Notes: generated from the sequence alone by a model not told the origin. DNA of 64,000 nt from Pseudomonadota bacterium (GCA_027365475.1 DAHXNI010000039.1:1-64000), one strand, 5' to 3'; shown: positions 24,865-32,437, numbered from the stretch's first letter. Numbers and translations are program-made.

Positions 24865-25608
24865 ACCGGCACCGCCGAAGCCGGCACTGCCGGAACCTGC
24901 CTGCCACCCCTCCTGGATTTCCGCTCCCCACACCTGCACCCACGTCCCCATTCTGCGGGCGTCCTCCCACTGTCCCGCCCCCTCGACCACCGTCGGGCCG
25001 GCATGCGCCGAACCCAGATTGCGCATCTGCTCCAGCAAGTGCCGGTTGACACCATCCCGATTCTGAAAACTGAACTTCAGTACAATCCGATCCATTGCCA
25101 CACCCGCCGCACACAGGTGGGCCAGCCGCACATGCCCGGGAACACAGATCGACTGGCTGAAATAATCATCGATCGCCACATACCGCACGCGCCCGGACTG
25201 CACCAGGTCCGCCAGCCGCTGGGCCGCCTGACCGATCGCACGCCACTGCCCCTTCTGCCGAGTCTCGCCCCGCGCCCATCCCCCCATCAGCCGCTCCGTC
25301 CACTCGATCGTGAGCGGAGACGGCCCAGCCGCCCTCCCGCGCCTGATTTTCGCGGCTGCCGATGTCAGCTGATTCCACTTCCCATCCTCGACTATTTCAA
25401 TGGTGTCGAGGTTGAGCGAAACCCCATACCGCCTGTGCCAGGGCGATAGCGCCCATTCCCGTTCCAGACGGCCGCCAGTCGCCACCCACGCCTCGAGCAG
25501 ATCCGCATACCTCTGTCCCTCATCCACCGATTCGCCCGGCGGGGCCAAAAGCTCCACGCCAGCCAGACTGCCATTTGCCGGATCGACTATGCTCTCGCGT
25601 CGCACCAT
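24739..25608 (-). CDS. Compact EAL-domain-like protein
   Basis: Resembles a stand-alone cyclic-di-GMP phosphodiesterase (EAL) domain. In order: GVELLAP in place of the EAL motif, YGVSLNLD (the Asn), LTIEWTER (the Glu), YVAIDDYFSQS (the Asp pair), DRIVLKFSF (the Lys), VVEGAGQ (the Glu) and WVQVWGAEI (the Gln). Most metal-binding positions are kept, but the loop-6 motif DFGTG is lost (DYFSQ) and EGVE has become EGAG, so it may bind without cleaving. The last 45 residues are a Gly-rich, then charged tail encoded opposite the 24631 gene. The start is ATG at 25608 behind GGGAG. A leftward TTGCCT-N16-TAGACA around 25645-25672 is a possible promoter. Confidence 0.65.
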   Translation of the reverse strand: MVRRESIVDPANGSLAGVELLAPPGESVDEGQRYADLLEAWVATGGRLEREWALSPWHRRYGVSLNLDTIEIVEDGKWNQLTSAAAKIRRGRAAGPSPLTIEWTERLMGGWARGETRQKGQWRAIGQAAQRLADLVQSGRVRYVAIDDYFSQSICVPGHVRLAHLCAAGVAMDRIVLKFSFQNRDGVNRHLLEQMRNLGSAHAGPTVVEGAGQWEDARRMGTWVQVWGAEIQEGWQAGSGSAGFGGAGSSHPADDAEEVDGEPGQVKRPERAVAAGVRDPAPRKRRQGE

Positions 25609-25678
25609 GCGTCGCTCCCGTTTCAGAATGGTCTCATCCTAACAGCATGTCTATGGTTTTGGGAAGCGAAGGCAAGTA

Positions 25679-25706
25679 TTGACTTCGTCTTGCGCTGTGC
25701 TAATCT
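25679..25706 (+). promoter_or_regulatory. Promoter of a candidate small RNA, shared TATTGA family
   Basis: TTGACT (25679-25684), 16-bp spacer, TAATCT (25701-25706), preceded by GGCAAGTA. Confidence 0.6.
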
Positions 25707-25712
25707 GGGTTT

Positions 25713-25785
25713 GATCGTGCTGATCTCCCCATCACTCCAGTGGGGCCACTCCGCCGGTGCCGAAAACACCGGCGGTGTTTTATTG
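25713..25785 (+). ncRNA. Candidate small RNA of about 73 nt
   Basis: A promoter (25679-25706) is followed within about 50 bases by a strong terminator and no open reading frame with a ribosome site lies between. The transcript would fold a first hairpin CCCCA (25727-25731) with TGGGG (25741-25745) and then the terminator hairpin. Its target is unknown; plasmid control RNA or a regulator of the next operon are possible. Confidence 0.5.
25751..25784 (+). terminator. Rho-independent terminator
   Basis: Perfect 9-bp stem CCGCCGGTG (25751-25759) with CACCGGCGG (25767-25775), loop CCGAAAA, followed by TGTTTTATT. Confidence 0.8.
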
Positions 25786-25823
25786 CTCCCCTGCCCAGCG
25801 TGTCACCCGAAGCTCCAAAAGTC

Positions 25824-25851
25824 TTGATCTGGATGCCAAATGTGCTATATT
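25824..25851 (+). promoter_or_regulatory. Promoter of the acaB-like operon, shared family
   Basis: TTGATC (25824-25829), 16-bp spacer, TATATT (25846-25851), preceded by CCAAAAGTC. Confidence 0.62.
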
Positions 25852-25940
25852 TTGATCAACTGTGGCTCGGGATCTGACATGCCATCTGGAACCACTCGCC
25901 TGCACAACTGCAGGGTTGGGAGATTTACGATTTCCTCGAC

Positions 25941-26063
25941 ATGTGGATATTCGCGATCGGTCTGATCTGGCTCCTCTGGCTCCTTGTCTCGCAAGTAGCG
26001 TCCAGGATCGACCTGGTGCGAGAGTGGGCCCGAGAAGACACAGAGCGATCCCGTCACGGATGA
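25941..26063 (+). CDS. Possible small membrane protein, 40 aa
   Basis: ATG at 25941 opens MWIFAIGLIWLLWLLVSQVA, a clear membrane helix, followed by a charged tail (RIDLVREWAREDTERSRHG). The shape is typical of small membrane proteins, but the ribosome site is poor (GGGAG lies about 17 bases upstream). A short frame at 25879 in another register overlaps it. Located between the promoter and the AcaB-like gene. Confidence 0.35.
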   Translation: MWIFAIGLIWLLWLLVSQVASRIDLVREWAREDTERSRHG

Positions 26064-26162
26064 ATGTTCTGGCAGGGAACGTGCCATTAACAACCCGCCG
26101 CCCGATGGCGGTTGGGGTTCATGCCGCAGGACGTACAACGCCCTGCGCAGGAGATACACAAG

Positions 26163-27389
26163 ATGAGCGATACCAACAGTCTGTTCGGCTTTCTCAAACG
26201 CGGCTCACCTGATCCGTCCATCGTGCCCGATCCGATCGAACCGCCCGGCGATACACCGCCCGGTAAAACGGCGCGCGACGAGACTTCCGATCCTGCCCAG
26301 CCCTCCGGCGATACGCCACAAGTCGACACGGACGCGCCACCCGCGAAACGGCCTGCCGCGAAACGGCCTGCCGCGAAACGGACTGCGGAGCACCCCGAAC
26401 CGGCTGGCCGGGAACCGGCCCACCGGAAGCCGGGCAACCCGGGGCTGGCGGAAAATCGTCGCCCATCATCCAAACGGCAATACCGAAACCGGAACCAGAC
26501 GGACGGTCTACCTGAAACACATTTCACAGCCACCCGACCCAAATTCAACGCCCCACCACGCGGGATCGTCCAGAAGACCATCTCCCTCGACCATCCCGGC
26601 GCCATCAATTTCTATAAAGTCTACTATCCGGCCATCTCCGGATCGGCCCGCTTCGTGACCCACTTCTCGAGCAGCAGCAAGATCCTGAACGCCAAACCCT
26701 ACTGGCAGCCACTCGCCGGACCCGCCGACCGCGCGGATCGCGCATACGCACTTGACGCCCTGCTCTACACCGGCGGTACGCGCGCGCTCATCGACCGCCT
26801 GATCCGGGTCGCCGAAACCGCGATCGATACCGAACAGAAACTCGTGCTGGAGGCGATCGCACGCTATCGCGACACTCTCGCTGCCGATGGCGTCACCCTG
26901 TCGCCATCCGATCCCGACTCCGCATGGACGTTCGAAGTCGAGGTCTACTCCCCCCTGGATACCAAGGTGCTCAACCTGTTCACCCGGATCAACGAACTCC
27001 TGATCCTCCTCCAGGCGAACTGGATCGAGTCCAAAATCCCCACCCACGCCCGGCACCGCGAACTCGCCGCCGAGTGCGCCGAGAATCCACTCAAACGCAT
27101 CCGGAACACGGTCGGCGATCTCCACGCCTACCTCCACGACCGCTGGCCCCATATCGTCCGGAACCGGCACGGATATACGTTCCACAAGCTCCGATCGGAA
27201 TACCGCCAGCCCCCCGACTCCCTGCGTCACCCACCATCCGCCGGCCCCGTAACCACTGCGCAGGATGCCGCCGAACCCGCCCCCGCCGACGCGCCGGATA
27301 CCGGACTGGCCGGGATCCCATCCGCGGGCGCGGAATCCGGCGAAACCGAGTCCCACAGGACTGAGTCCCTCGGGACCGCGTCCCCGTGA
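26163..27389 (+). CDS. AcaB/DUF1845-like plasmid protein (copy 2)
   Basis: 408 aa. The first 150 residues are disordered, with a basic repeat AKRPAAKRPAAKRTAE made by three 15-bp DNA repeats near 26341-26385. The folded part (about 140-360) ends with TKVLNLFTRINELLILLQANW and NTVGDLHAYLHDRWPHIV, which parallels RLLKVVIQADRLAGMIYALW and HLTRDLHGYLCRRWPYRV in the protein at 5057-6025. Both may belong to the DUF1845/AcaB group of mobile-element regulators; this is tentative. Start ATG 26163 with AGGAG nine bases upstream. First large gene of an operon with small membrane proteins and an acyltransferase. Confidence 0.5.
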   Translation: MSDTNSLFGFLKRGSPDPSIVPDPIEPPGDTPPGKTARDETSDPAQPSGDTPQVDTDAPPAKRPAAKRPAAKRTAEHPEPAGREPAHRKPGNPGLAENRRPSSKRQYRNRNQTDGLPETHFTATRPKFNAPPRGIVQKTISLDHPGAINFYKVYYPAISGSARFVTHFSSSSKILNAKPYWQPLAGPADRADRAYALDALLYTGGTRALIDRLIRVAETAIDTEQKLVLEAIARYRDTLAADGVTLSPSDPDSAWTFEVEVYSPLDTKVLNLFTRINELLILLQANWIESKIPTHARHRELAAECAENPLKRIRNTVGDLHAYLHDRWPHIVRNRHGYTFHKLRSEYRQPPDSLRHPPSAGPVTTAQDAAEPAPADAPDTGLAGIPSAGAESGETESHRTESLGTASP

Positions 27390-27772
27390 GTCTCCCGATC
27401 CTGCTCGCGGCAGGGATCGGATTCGTCCTGTTCCTCGCCAGCATCCGGTTCGTCTTCCGTTTCCTGGTCATCCCGAGCGCTCTCGCGCTTGGGATCTTCT
27501 TTCTCCTGGGATCCGGGACCCACCTGGTCGGCCACCTCGCGTCCGCCCCCTATGTGCATTCGGGGGTCGCACCGACGACTGGTCGCCGTGTGCACGCTCC
27601 CGGATCCGCGCCCGCACAACCTTTGGTCTCGGCCTTCCTCGCCGGTCTGCGTTCGGCTACGGCCGGTATCCGTCATGCCATCCGTGTGTCCGCCACCAGC
27701 GCCCCGCACTCCGGCGGCGCCGGTACGCATAGAGCCACCCCGACCGGGGGCCACCCGGAGCGAGCTCCATGA
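27386..27772 (+). CDS. Membrane protein of unknown function, 128 aa
   Basis: GTG start at 27386 overlapping the previous stop (GTGA). The N-terminus has two membrane helices (LPILLAAGIGFVLFLASI and FLVIPSALALGIFFLLGSG). The rest is polar and Pro/Ala/His-rich, probably disordered. Overlaps the next gene as ATGA. No family is recognised. Confidence 0.65.
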   Translation: MSLPILLAAGIGFVLFLASIRFVFRFLVIPSALALGIFFLLGSGTHLVGHLASAPYVHSGVAPTTGRRVHAPGSAPAQPLVSAFLAGLRSATAGIRHAIRVSATSAPHSGGAGTHRATPTGGHPERAP

Positions 27773-27984
27773 TCAATCCCGCCTCGCTCCTCCCCTCCTC
27801 CATCAACCTGAATTCGCTGGCCAAGATCGCCCTGCCCCTGGGACTGCTTTTCGCGCTCTTTCTCATCCTGCGCCGATACTTCATCTGGGTGCTCGTCTTC
27901 ATCGGCCTCCTCCTCGGATCACAGGCCGGACGCTCCGTGATCCTCACCCCGATCATCCATGCCTTTCGCACCCTCTTCGCCTGA
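27769..27984 (+). CDS. Small membrane protein, 71 aa (paralogue A)
   Basis: ATG at 27769 behind GGAG. MINPASLLPSSINL, then one or two membrane helices (KIALPLGLLFALFLILRRYF and IWVLVFIGLLLGS), then GRSVILTPIIHAFRTLF. The same plan, MINPA..., hydrophobic core, GRxVxLxPxxHAxR, recurs in the protein at 28049, so the two are duplicates. Function unknown. Confidence 0.7.
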   Translation: MINPASLLPSSINLNSLAKIALPLGLLFALFLILRRYFIWVLVFIGLLLGSQAGRSVILTPIIHAFRTLFA

Positions 27985-28048
27985 TGTACCCGCAAGCCGG
28001 ATCTGAAGCCTCGGGCACCCGAATCAAAGTCAGGCCGGAATCCCCGCC

Positions 28049-28276
28049 GTGGCTGAACCAGCGCCCATGATCAATCCGGCCACTCTTAAAGTTATCTTGC
28101 GCGACATGATGTTGGGGGTGTTCCTGTACAGCCTGGGGCTTGCCCTGTACTCCATGAACCGGCTCATTCTCTGGATACTCTTCATCGCATTCATCATTCT
28201 GCTGTCGCCTTCCGGACGCGCGGTGTTCCTCTGCCCCCTCCTCCACGCGCTCCGAGCTCTCGTGGTCAGCATGTGA
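28049..28276 (+). CDS. Small membrane protein, 75 aa (paralogue B)
   Basis: Paralogue of the 27769 product: MINPATLKVILRDM, hydrophobic core (LILWILFIAFIILLSPS), GRAVFLCPLLHALRAL. GTG at 28049 has GGAA upstream; ATG at 28067 would give the start equal to paralogue A. It overlaps the acyltransferase gene as GTGA, so the pair is probably co-translated. Confidence 0.68.
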   Translation: MAEPAPMINPATLKVILRDMMLGVFLYSLGLALYSMNRLILWILFIAFIILLSPSGRAVFLCPLLHALRALVVSM

Positions 28277-28815
28277 ACGCCACAGGCGGGCTTGAAATTG
28301 CCAGCGGACGCGCGGTCCGTGCCGACCCCTCCCCGGCACTCATTCTGGCCAGGCCCCACGTCTCCCTCTGGGACGGCCCCGCCGTAGCTGCCTGGCTCGC
28401 CCGAAGACGGATCCGCGCTACCTTTGCACTCGATCCGGAATACGCTTCCCACCCGCTCCTCGGAAAACTGATCCGCTCCTATCTCCGGTGCACCGGCCAC
28501 CCCCCCTTCGTGCCACTGGATTCCTCCTGCCCATTCGCCATCCGCACGCTCCTTAACCAAGTCTCGGCAGGTCGCTCCATCGTCCTCTTCCCGCAGGGCA
28601 CCGGCCTCTGCCGCGCCGAGCGCCCCGACAACAACGGCTGGCAGTGGCTCGCCGATCGGCTTGCCGATCGCATGGGCCGGCCGCCCATCCTCGAGCTCAC
28701 CCTGTCACATGCCACTCCCTGGCCGCGTATCCAGATAAAAAAAAACCAGGCACCCCATGTGGGATGCCTGGTTCAGTTCCGCTCTCAGCCTACATCGTCC
28801 AGATCTGAACGATAG
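28273..28815 (+). CDS. PlsC-like acyltransferase
   Basis: Glycerolipid acyltransferase fold. The catalytic HxxxxD motif is seen as RPHVSLWD (about residues 27-34). FVPLDSSCPF and IVLFPQGTGLCRAE correspond to the third and FPEGTR blocks, with Glu changed to Gln in FPQGT. 180 aa, shorter than PlsC (about 240) and lacking membrane segments; the small membrane proteins upstream could supply an anchor. The last 25 residues run through the terminator of the convergent gene and are unlikely to be part of the domain. GTG start at 28273. Confidence 0.75.
   Translation: MNATGGLEIASGRAVRADPSPALILARPHVSLWDGPAVAAWLARRRIRATFALDPEYASHPLLGKLIRSYLRCTGHPPFVPLDSSCPFAIRTLLNQVSAGRSIVLFPQGTGLCRAERPDNNGWQWLADRLADRMGRPPILELTLSHATPWPRIQIKKNQAPHVGCLVQFRSQPTSSRSER
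28737..28773 (-). terminator. Terminator of the leftward gene at 28785-29477
   Basis: Leftward: AACCAGGCA (28773-28765), loop region with an inner stem, TGCCTGGTT (28752-28744), then a run of nine T. A strong intrinsic terminator placed inside the 3' end of the convergent acyltransferase frame. Confidence 0.85.
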
Positions 28816-29477
28816 ACGTCGTCACCGACGTCCGCGGCAACACCCGGACTCGCTCCAGCTGAATGACCGGCCCCGGCCCGCCGCGCGGCCTGCCGTGCCC
28901 TCTGTGCCCTCACCTTCTCGATCTCGAAGATCCTGGCGCCCGTCTGGCTCCACCCCGTGTGGAGAATCCGGACGTGATCTCCGGGTGTCAGCGCTGCCCT
29001 GCTGGCCTTCCTGGCCAGATCTGTTCCGGTAGCCACCACGACCTCGCCCGACTCCCCTCGCAGGAGCATTTCGGGCAGACCGTGCTGCCCCGTGGGCGAC
29101 AGCTTGAGGTACTTCCCCTCGACCGGCGGCGCGAGATTCGGTCCACCCGAAACCGCAGTCACAGACCGACCCTGGCGGGTGATCTGGTATCCCAGCGCTT
29201 CCAGGCTCAGGATCACCTGCACCATGCTCGCCGCGAAGCGCGAGATCCTGATCCCTTCTGCCGACGGTGAACCGTTGCCGGTTCCCGCCTTCACGATCTC
29301 ATATCCCTTCGCATGCAGCTCCTCGAAGGCTTTCTCGAGGCCCTTGCCCTCGTGGAGCGGGCGGGTGGTTGCCAGAACCCATGCCCTGACGACCACCCAA
29401 ACACACCCTCTCACGCAAGCTAATACCACGACCCAGATCCGCTGGACCGCAGCATGCTTCTTGCTCGTTTTTTTCAT
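28785..29477 (-). CDS. Unknown membrane-anchored protein, 230 aa
   Basis: Starts with ATG at 29477 behind AAGGAG. A basic N-terminus and one membrane helix (IWVVVLACVRGCVWVVVRAW) precede a soluble part with two similar alpha/beta segments (FEELHAKGYEIVKAGTG and ILSLEALGYQITRQGRS) and a beta-rich part (GDHVRILHTGWSQTG). The C-terminus is Arg/Ala-rich. No family recognised. Its terminator is at 28737-28773, so its end is well defined. Confidence 0.7.
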   Translation of the reverse strand: MKKTSKKHAAVQRIWVVVLACVRGCVWVVVRAWVLATTRPLHEGKGLEKAFEELHAKGYEIVKAGTGNGSPSAEGIRISRFAASMVQVILSLEALGYQITRQGRSVTAVSGGPNLAPPVEGKYLKLSPTGQHGLPEMLLRGESGEVVVATGTDLARKASRAALTPGDHVRILHTGWSQTGARIFEIEKVRAQRARQAARRAGAGHSAGASPGVAADVGDDVYRSDLDDVG

Positions 29478-29600
29478 ACGTCTCTCCTTCCGGAGTGATA
29501 CCCCGGAAACGTGCCGATTTCCCCCGCGTCACATAGACGGCGGGGCCCTTTCCCGGTGCCCAGGCACCGAAAATCATTGCACGTAAGAATGGCTCTCCCG

Positions 29601-30206
29601 CTAGGAGCGCTGCACGCGCCGAGAGCCAGGCTTCTGCTCACTGGTACACGGATCGCACAACGGCGCCGGACCCGCCACCACCGGCGTGAGCCAAGGCTGG
29701 CCACATCGCCCGCATGCGGCGATGCCAACTTCGCTGTTCGACATCGCGTGTACGAGACGATAAACCGTGTTGATCGACAAAGATCCCTCGGGCATCCCAT
29801 ACCCCGCCATGCGCCTGCTGACGTTGCGCCACACCCCAATCACCCTCTCCGCATGAGAGGGCACACAATCCGACAATCCCTCGTACTCCACCATCACCGC
29901 CAGGTACACGTACTTCCGGGCCGTCGGCCAGGTCATGATGCCGTCAGGATCCAGCTGTAACACAAATCCGCGCGGCACAACCCCGCGACCCGCGATGCGC
30001 CAGACCTGTCGCGCATGCGCTCTGCCGATACCGAGCAGCTCCGCAATGTAGGTCGGCCTGAGTCCCGCCTCCGCCAGCTGCACCGCCATTCCGATCGACC
30101 CGAGCGGTACCCGTGGCCGCTTCGGCCGCGTCTGCTCGATACGGCCTTCCGCTTCCTGCTCCGCTACCTGTACGATCTCCTGCTCCACCATCTGCTCCCT
30201 TTTCAT
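29601..30206 (-). CDS. FlhC/AcaC-like transcription activator
   Basis: Resembles FlhC, the DNA-binding partner in the FlhDC master activator, and its plasmid relative AcaC of IncC elements, which switches on transfer genes. Similar parts: AVQLAEAGLRPTYIAELLGI, RAHARQVWRIAGRGVVPRG, the middle YVYLAVMVEYEGLSDCV, VYRLVHAMSNSEVGIAACGRCGQPWLTP and CDPC. The four cysteines (CGRC and CDPC) match the FlhC zinc site. 201 aa from ATG at 30206 (GAGGTG 8 bases upstream). No FlhD-like partner gene was found in the window. It probably controls the transfer operons, two of which share an upstream box. Confidence 0.78.
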   Translation of the reverse strand: MKREQMVEQEIVQVAEQEAEGRIEQTRPKRPRVPLGSIGMAVQLAEAGLRPTYIAELLGIGRAHARQVWRIAGRGVVPRGFVLQLDPDGIMTWPTARKYVYLAVMVEYEGLSDCVPSHAERVIGVWRNVSRRMAGYGMPEGSLSINTVYRLVHAMSNSEVGIAACGRCGQPWLTPVVAGPAPLCDPCTSEQKPGSRRVQRS

Positions 30207-30247
30207 TGATGCGCACCTCAATACTAATTGTCACACCAGACATCCAA

Positions 30248-30275
30248 ATTATAACGCGTTTCTGTCTTCTACCAA
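30248..30275 (-). promoter_or_regulatory. Promoter of the FlhC-like gene
   Basis: Leftward TTGGTA (30275-30270), 16-bp spacer, TATAAT (30253-30248), a perfect consensus -10. Confidence 0.65.
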
Positions 30276-30289
30276 ACAGTTTTGCCTGC

Positions 30290-31339
30290 TCAGCCCACAC
30301 CCGATACCGGGTCGATCGGTCTGCCCATGTACTGATAGGTAATCGACGGCCGGGCATGCCCCAGCCTGGCAGATACTTCCAGTGCCACACCGTCCGCCAT
30401 GCGCGGCACGGCTGTCCCATGCACCATTTTGACCCCATCACCCACGCCAAACTCCCGCTCCAGACTGGCCACCAGCCTCTGCGCATACTCGTGCCGCAGA
30501 CCGTGTGAGGTCACCCCCAGGCCGCGCTGGGTGATCCCGAACCGCGCCAGCCGATAGTAGTACCCCGAGCGATACTTTGCCTCGGTCACCCTAGCCGGTA
30601 TCAGGCATCTATCGTGCCCCGTCCGCGTCAGCCAGCTCTCGTACCTGATCAAAAACTCGTCGTCCGCCGGCGTCAGCGGTATCGTGCGGGTACGCCCGTT
30701 CTTGGCTCCCCGAGTGACCGGCAAGTGGTCTGCCGCCCGCATCCTGGGATCCAATAGCATCGCCTCCCGCACCCTCAACCCCAGCCGCAGACACAACCAC
30801 AGCATCCAGCCCGTGTCGGGATCCTCCCGACAGAGCCTGCCGACGGCATCCTCCGCATCGACCCCCTTTGCGCTCCACGCACGCACCCGGGGGGCCCGCG
30901 CCTCTTTCCGTTCCTCCGCCGTGAGATGTCCGTCGGTCCGCCCGACCAGGCCCGGCTTGCCTATCCAGCCCCCAAGGATCCGTAACATCGACAGATTTAT
31001 CTCCATGGTTTTCGGGGCCAACCCGCGCTCACGCCAATGGTCGGCCAGCCGACCGACATGCCTGGGTTTGAGACTCGCCAGCGCACGCAGTTCCGGCAGC
31101 GCCACCTTCATGTCGTTGCAGATCGTATGCAACTGCGTTTTCCGGGTCCTCAGCGTCCGAAAGGAGATCTGCCCCGACCGTCCCGGCCGCTTGTCCGCAC
31201 GTTCCATTCCGTATCTCTTGAGCAGCATCGACGCCTGCCGGTGGAGATCCCCCGCCTGCGCGTAGTGGCCGGTCAAGGGATCCAGCAGTGCCACGTTTTT
31301 CTTCCCTTCCGGGAACCATAGCAATGCCTGGTCTTTCAT
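30290..31339 (-). CDS. Tyrosine recombinase (phage-integrase family)
   Basis: Site-specific recombinase. The catalytic set is complete: Arg in LGLRVREAM, Lys in RGAKNGRTRTIPL, His-x-x-Arg in SHGLRHEYA, His in ARLGHARPSIT and Tyr in YQYMG. The N-terminal 170 residues form the SAM-like core-binding domain (LASLKPRHVGRLADHWRERG). 349 aa from ATG at 31339 behind GAGGT; the frame extends to 31507 without a ribosome site. It might resolve plasmid multimers or integrate the element; the target site may lie in the adjacent noncoding region, but no clear core was found. Confidence 0.92.
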   Translation of the reverse strand: MKDQALLWFPEGKKNVALLDPLTGHYAQAGDLHRQASMLLKRYGMERADKRPGRSGQISFRTLRTRKTQLHTICNDMKVALPELRALASLKPRHVGRLADHWRERGLAPKTMEINLSMLRILGGWIGKPGLVGRTDGHLTAEERKEARAPRVRAWSAKGVDAEDAVGRLCREDPDTGWMLWLCLRLGLRVREAMLLDPRMRAADHLPVTRGAKNGRTRTIPLTPADDEFLIRYESWLTRTGHDRCLIPARVTEAKYRSGYYYRLARFGITQRGLGVTSHGLRHEYAQRLVASLEREFGVGDGVKMVHGTAVPRMADGVALEVSARLGHARPSITYQYMGRPIDPVSGVG

Positions 31340-32127
31340 GTGAAATACCTCAATGAGATGAATGTTGGATGTGCGGTTGAATCGATTGGAATGCGTCTGT
31401 TTCGGCGTAGCCCTAGCATCCAGCCAGCCAACGCGTGCGCATGCGGCGCACGCCAGGCAGGCGGATCCCAGCTTGCGAAAGCCAGGCACCGGCAATGCCG
31501 GTCGCAAACAACGTGGATGTTAAAAACGTCGCACGGTTACCAATCCACTGCACCGCTTATCGATTCGTCGAGCGATGTGGCCAAACTGCCAGCCATCCAC
31601 CATCCGCGTGGGCACAGGTGTGCCTCGCATAGCGATGATGAGTGGCGCGAGGAACCCCCGCTTGGGGTAACTGTGCCTTTCACAGGAAACCAGTGTTCCC
31701 TGCCCTTGGCCGCACTGGGCGGCATGACGGGATCAGATTAAATCGACCCCATCGGACTTGTCAAGCCCTGATTCTCCTTTCTGGCCGCTGGCCGCCGGTC
31801 CCGAGCTGGCCGGAAACCCGGTTGTAATGATGTCGGGATGGGGGCTGGTGCCGCGATCGCCAGGAGGTATCCGCGCGGGAAGATCCGAGCCTTACTCAAT
31901 GGGGTTCGCCCCGATCAGGTTTTTGTCTGTCTTTTGTCTGCACGCTTTCCTGGTAGTTAGGTTTCTGAGATTTCTCAAATGCTTGCGCTACGCGAATCCA
32001 CGTCTGTGTTTGTTTGCGTCGGGTTTGGGGCCCTTCTTTGCCTTGGATCGGTGCACCTGGTGCTCGCATTCGCCTGCCTCAGCCGGGTTTAGGCACCATA
32101 ATGCGAGGTTGCGGGAGTTGGCCCGCC
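31340..32127. other. Noncoding region between integrase and parC
   Basis: About 790 bp without a convincing gene. It contains a perfect palindrome TGAGATTTCTCA (31966-31977) and a direct repeat TTTTGTCTG (twice around 31921-31940). This is where a recombination site of the integrase could lie. Confidence 0.4.
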
Positions 32128-32265
32128 GCTGGGTTTGGCCGCTCCATCTCTTTCCATCTCTTTCCATCTCTCTCCATCTCTGGATCGTTCTGACATAAAG
32201 CTGGGTTTGGCCGCTCCATCTCTCTCCATCTCTCTCCATCTCGCTCCATCTCGCTCCATCTCTGG
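32128..32265 (+). repeat. parC: parC-like centromere: two clusters of 10-bp repeats
   Basis: Repeats of a 10-bp unit with core CCATCTC: four in 32141-32180 and five in 32213-32262, each cluster ending CTCTGGAT. Both clusters begin with GGGTTTGGCCGCTCC, and the two blocks start 72 bp apart (32128 and 32200). Phased repeats just before a parM-like gene are the layout of parC, the site bound by ParR. The unit is 10 bp, against 11 bp in plasmid R1. Confidence 0.7.
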
Positions 32266-32381
32266 ATGGGCGCGGTCGTTCTGCTGCGTTAGCGCGTCAT
32301 AAAAGTCTTTAACTAGCCATTGGATGCTCTGTTTCTGGCAATTTAGGCGGGTCTCTGACCGTTGGGTGCACGATAAAACTG

Positions 32382-32397
32382 GTTAAGCCTGCTTAAC
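32382..32397. promoter_or_regulatory. Inverted repeat, likely operator
   Basis: GTTAAGC-CT-GCTTAAC, a perfect 7-bp inverted repeat ending 12 bp before the -35 of the parM promoter. Confidence 0.5.
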
Positions 32398-32409
32398 ATG
32401 CGATAACTA

Positions 32410-32437
32410 TTGACTTGGTATAAAAGTATGCTCTAAT
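32410..32437 (+). promoter_or_regulatory. Promoter of the parM operon
   Basis: TTGACT (32410-32415), 16-bp spacer, TCTAAT (32432-32437), within ATAACTATTGACT, a member of the shared family. The ribosome site of parM is CAGGAG. Confidence 0.6.

Noticed and set aside
25862-26212. 116-codon frame before the acaB-like gene
   Set aside because: It overlaps the well-supported ATG at 26163 in another frame and has no motif; a 40-aa membrane peptide frame at 25941 is the more plausible small gene here.
29530-29580. Hairpin CGGTGCC/GGCACCG as terminator of the FlhC-like gene
   Set aside because: No T-run follows in the leftward direction; support is too weak to list.
31340-31740. Open frames of 60-130 codons upstream of the integrase
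   Set aside because: None has a ribosome site or plausible composition; they are shadows of the integrase frame or of noncoding DNA.
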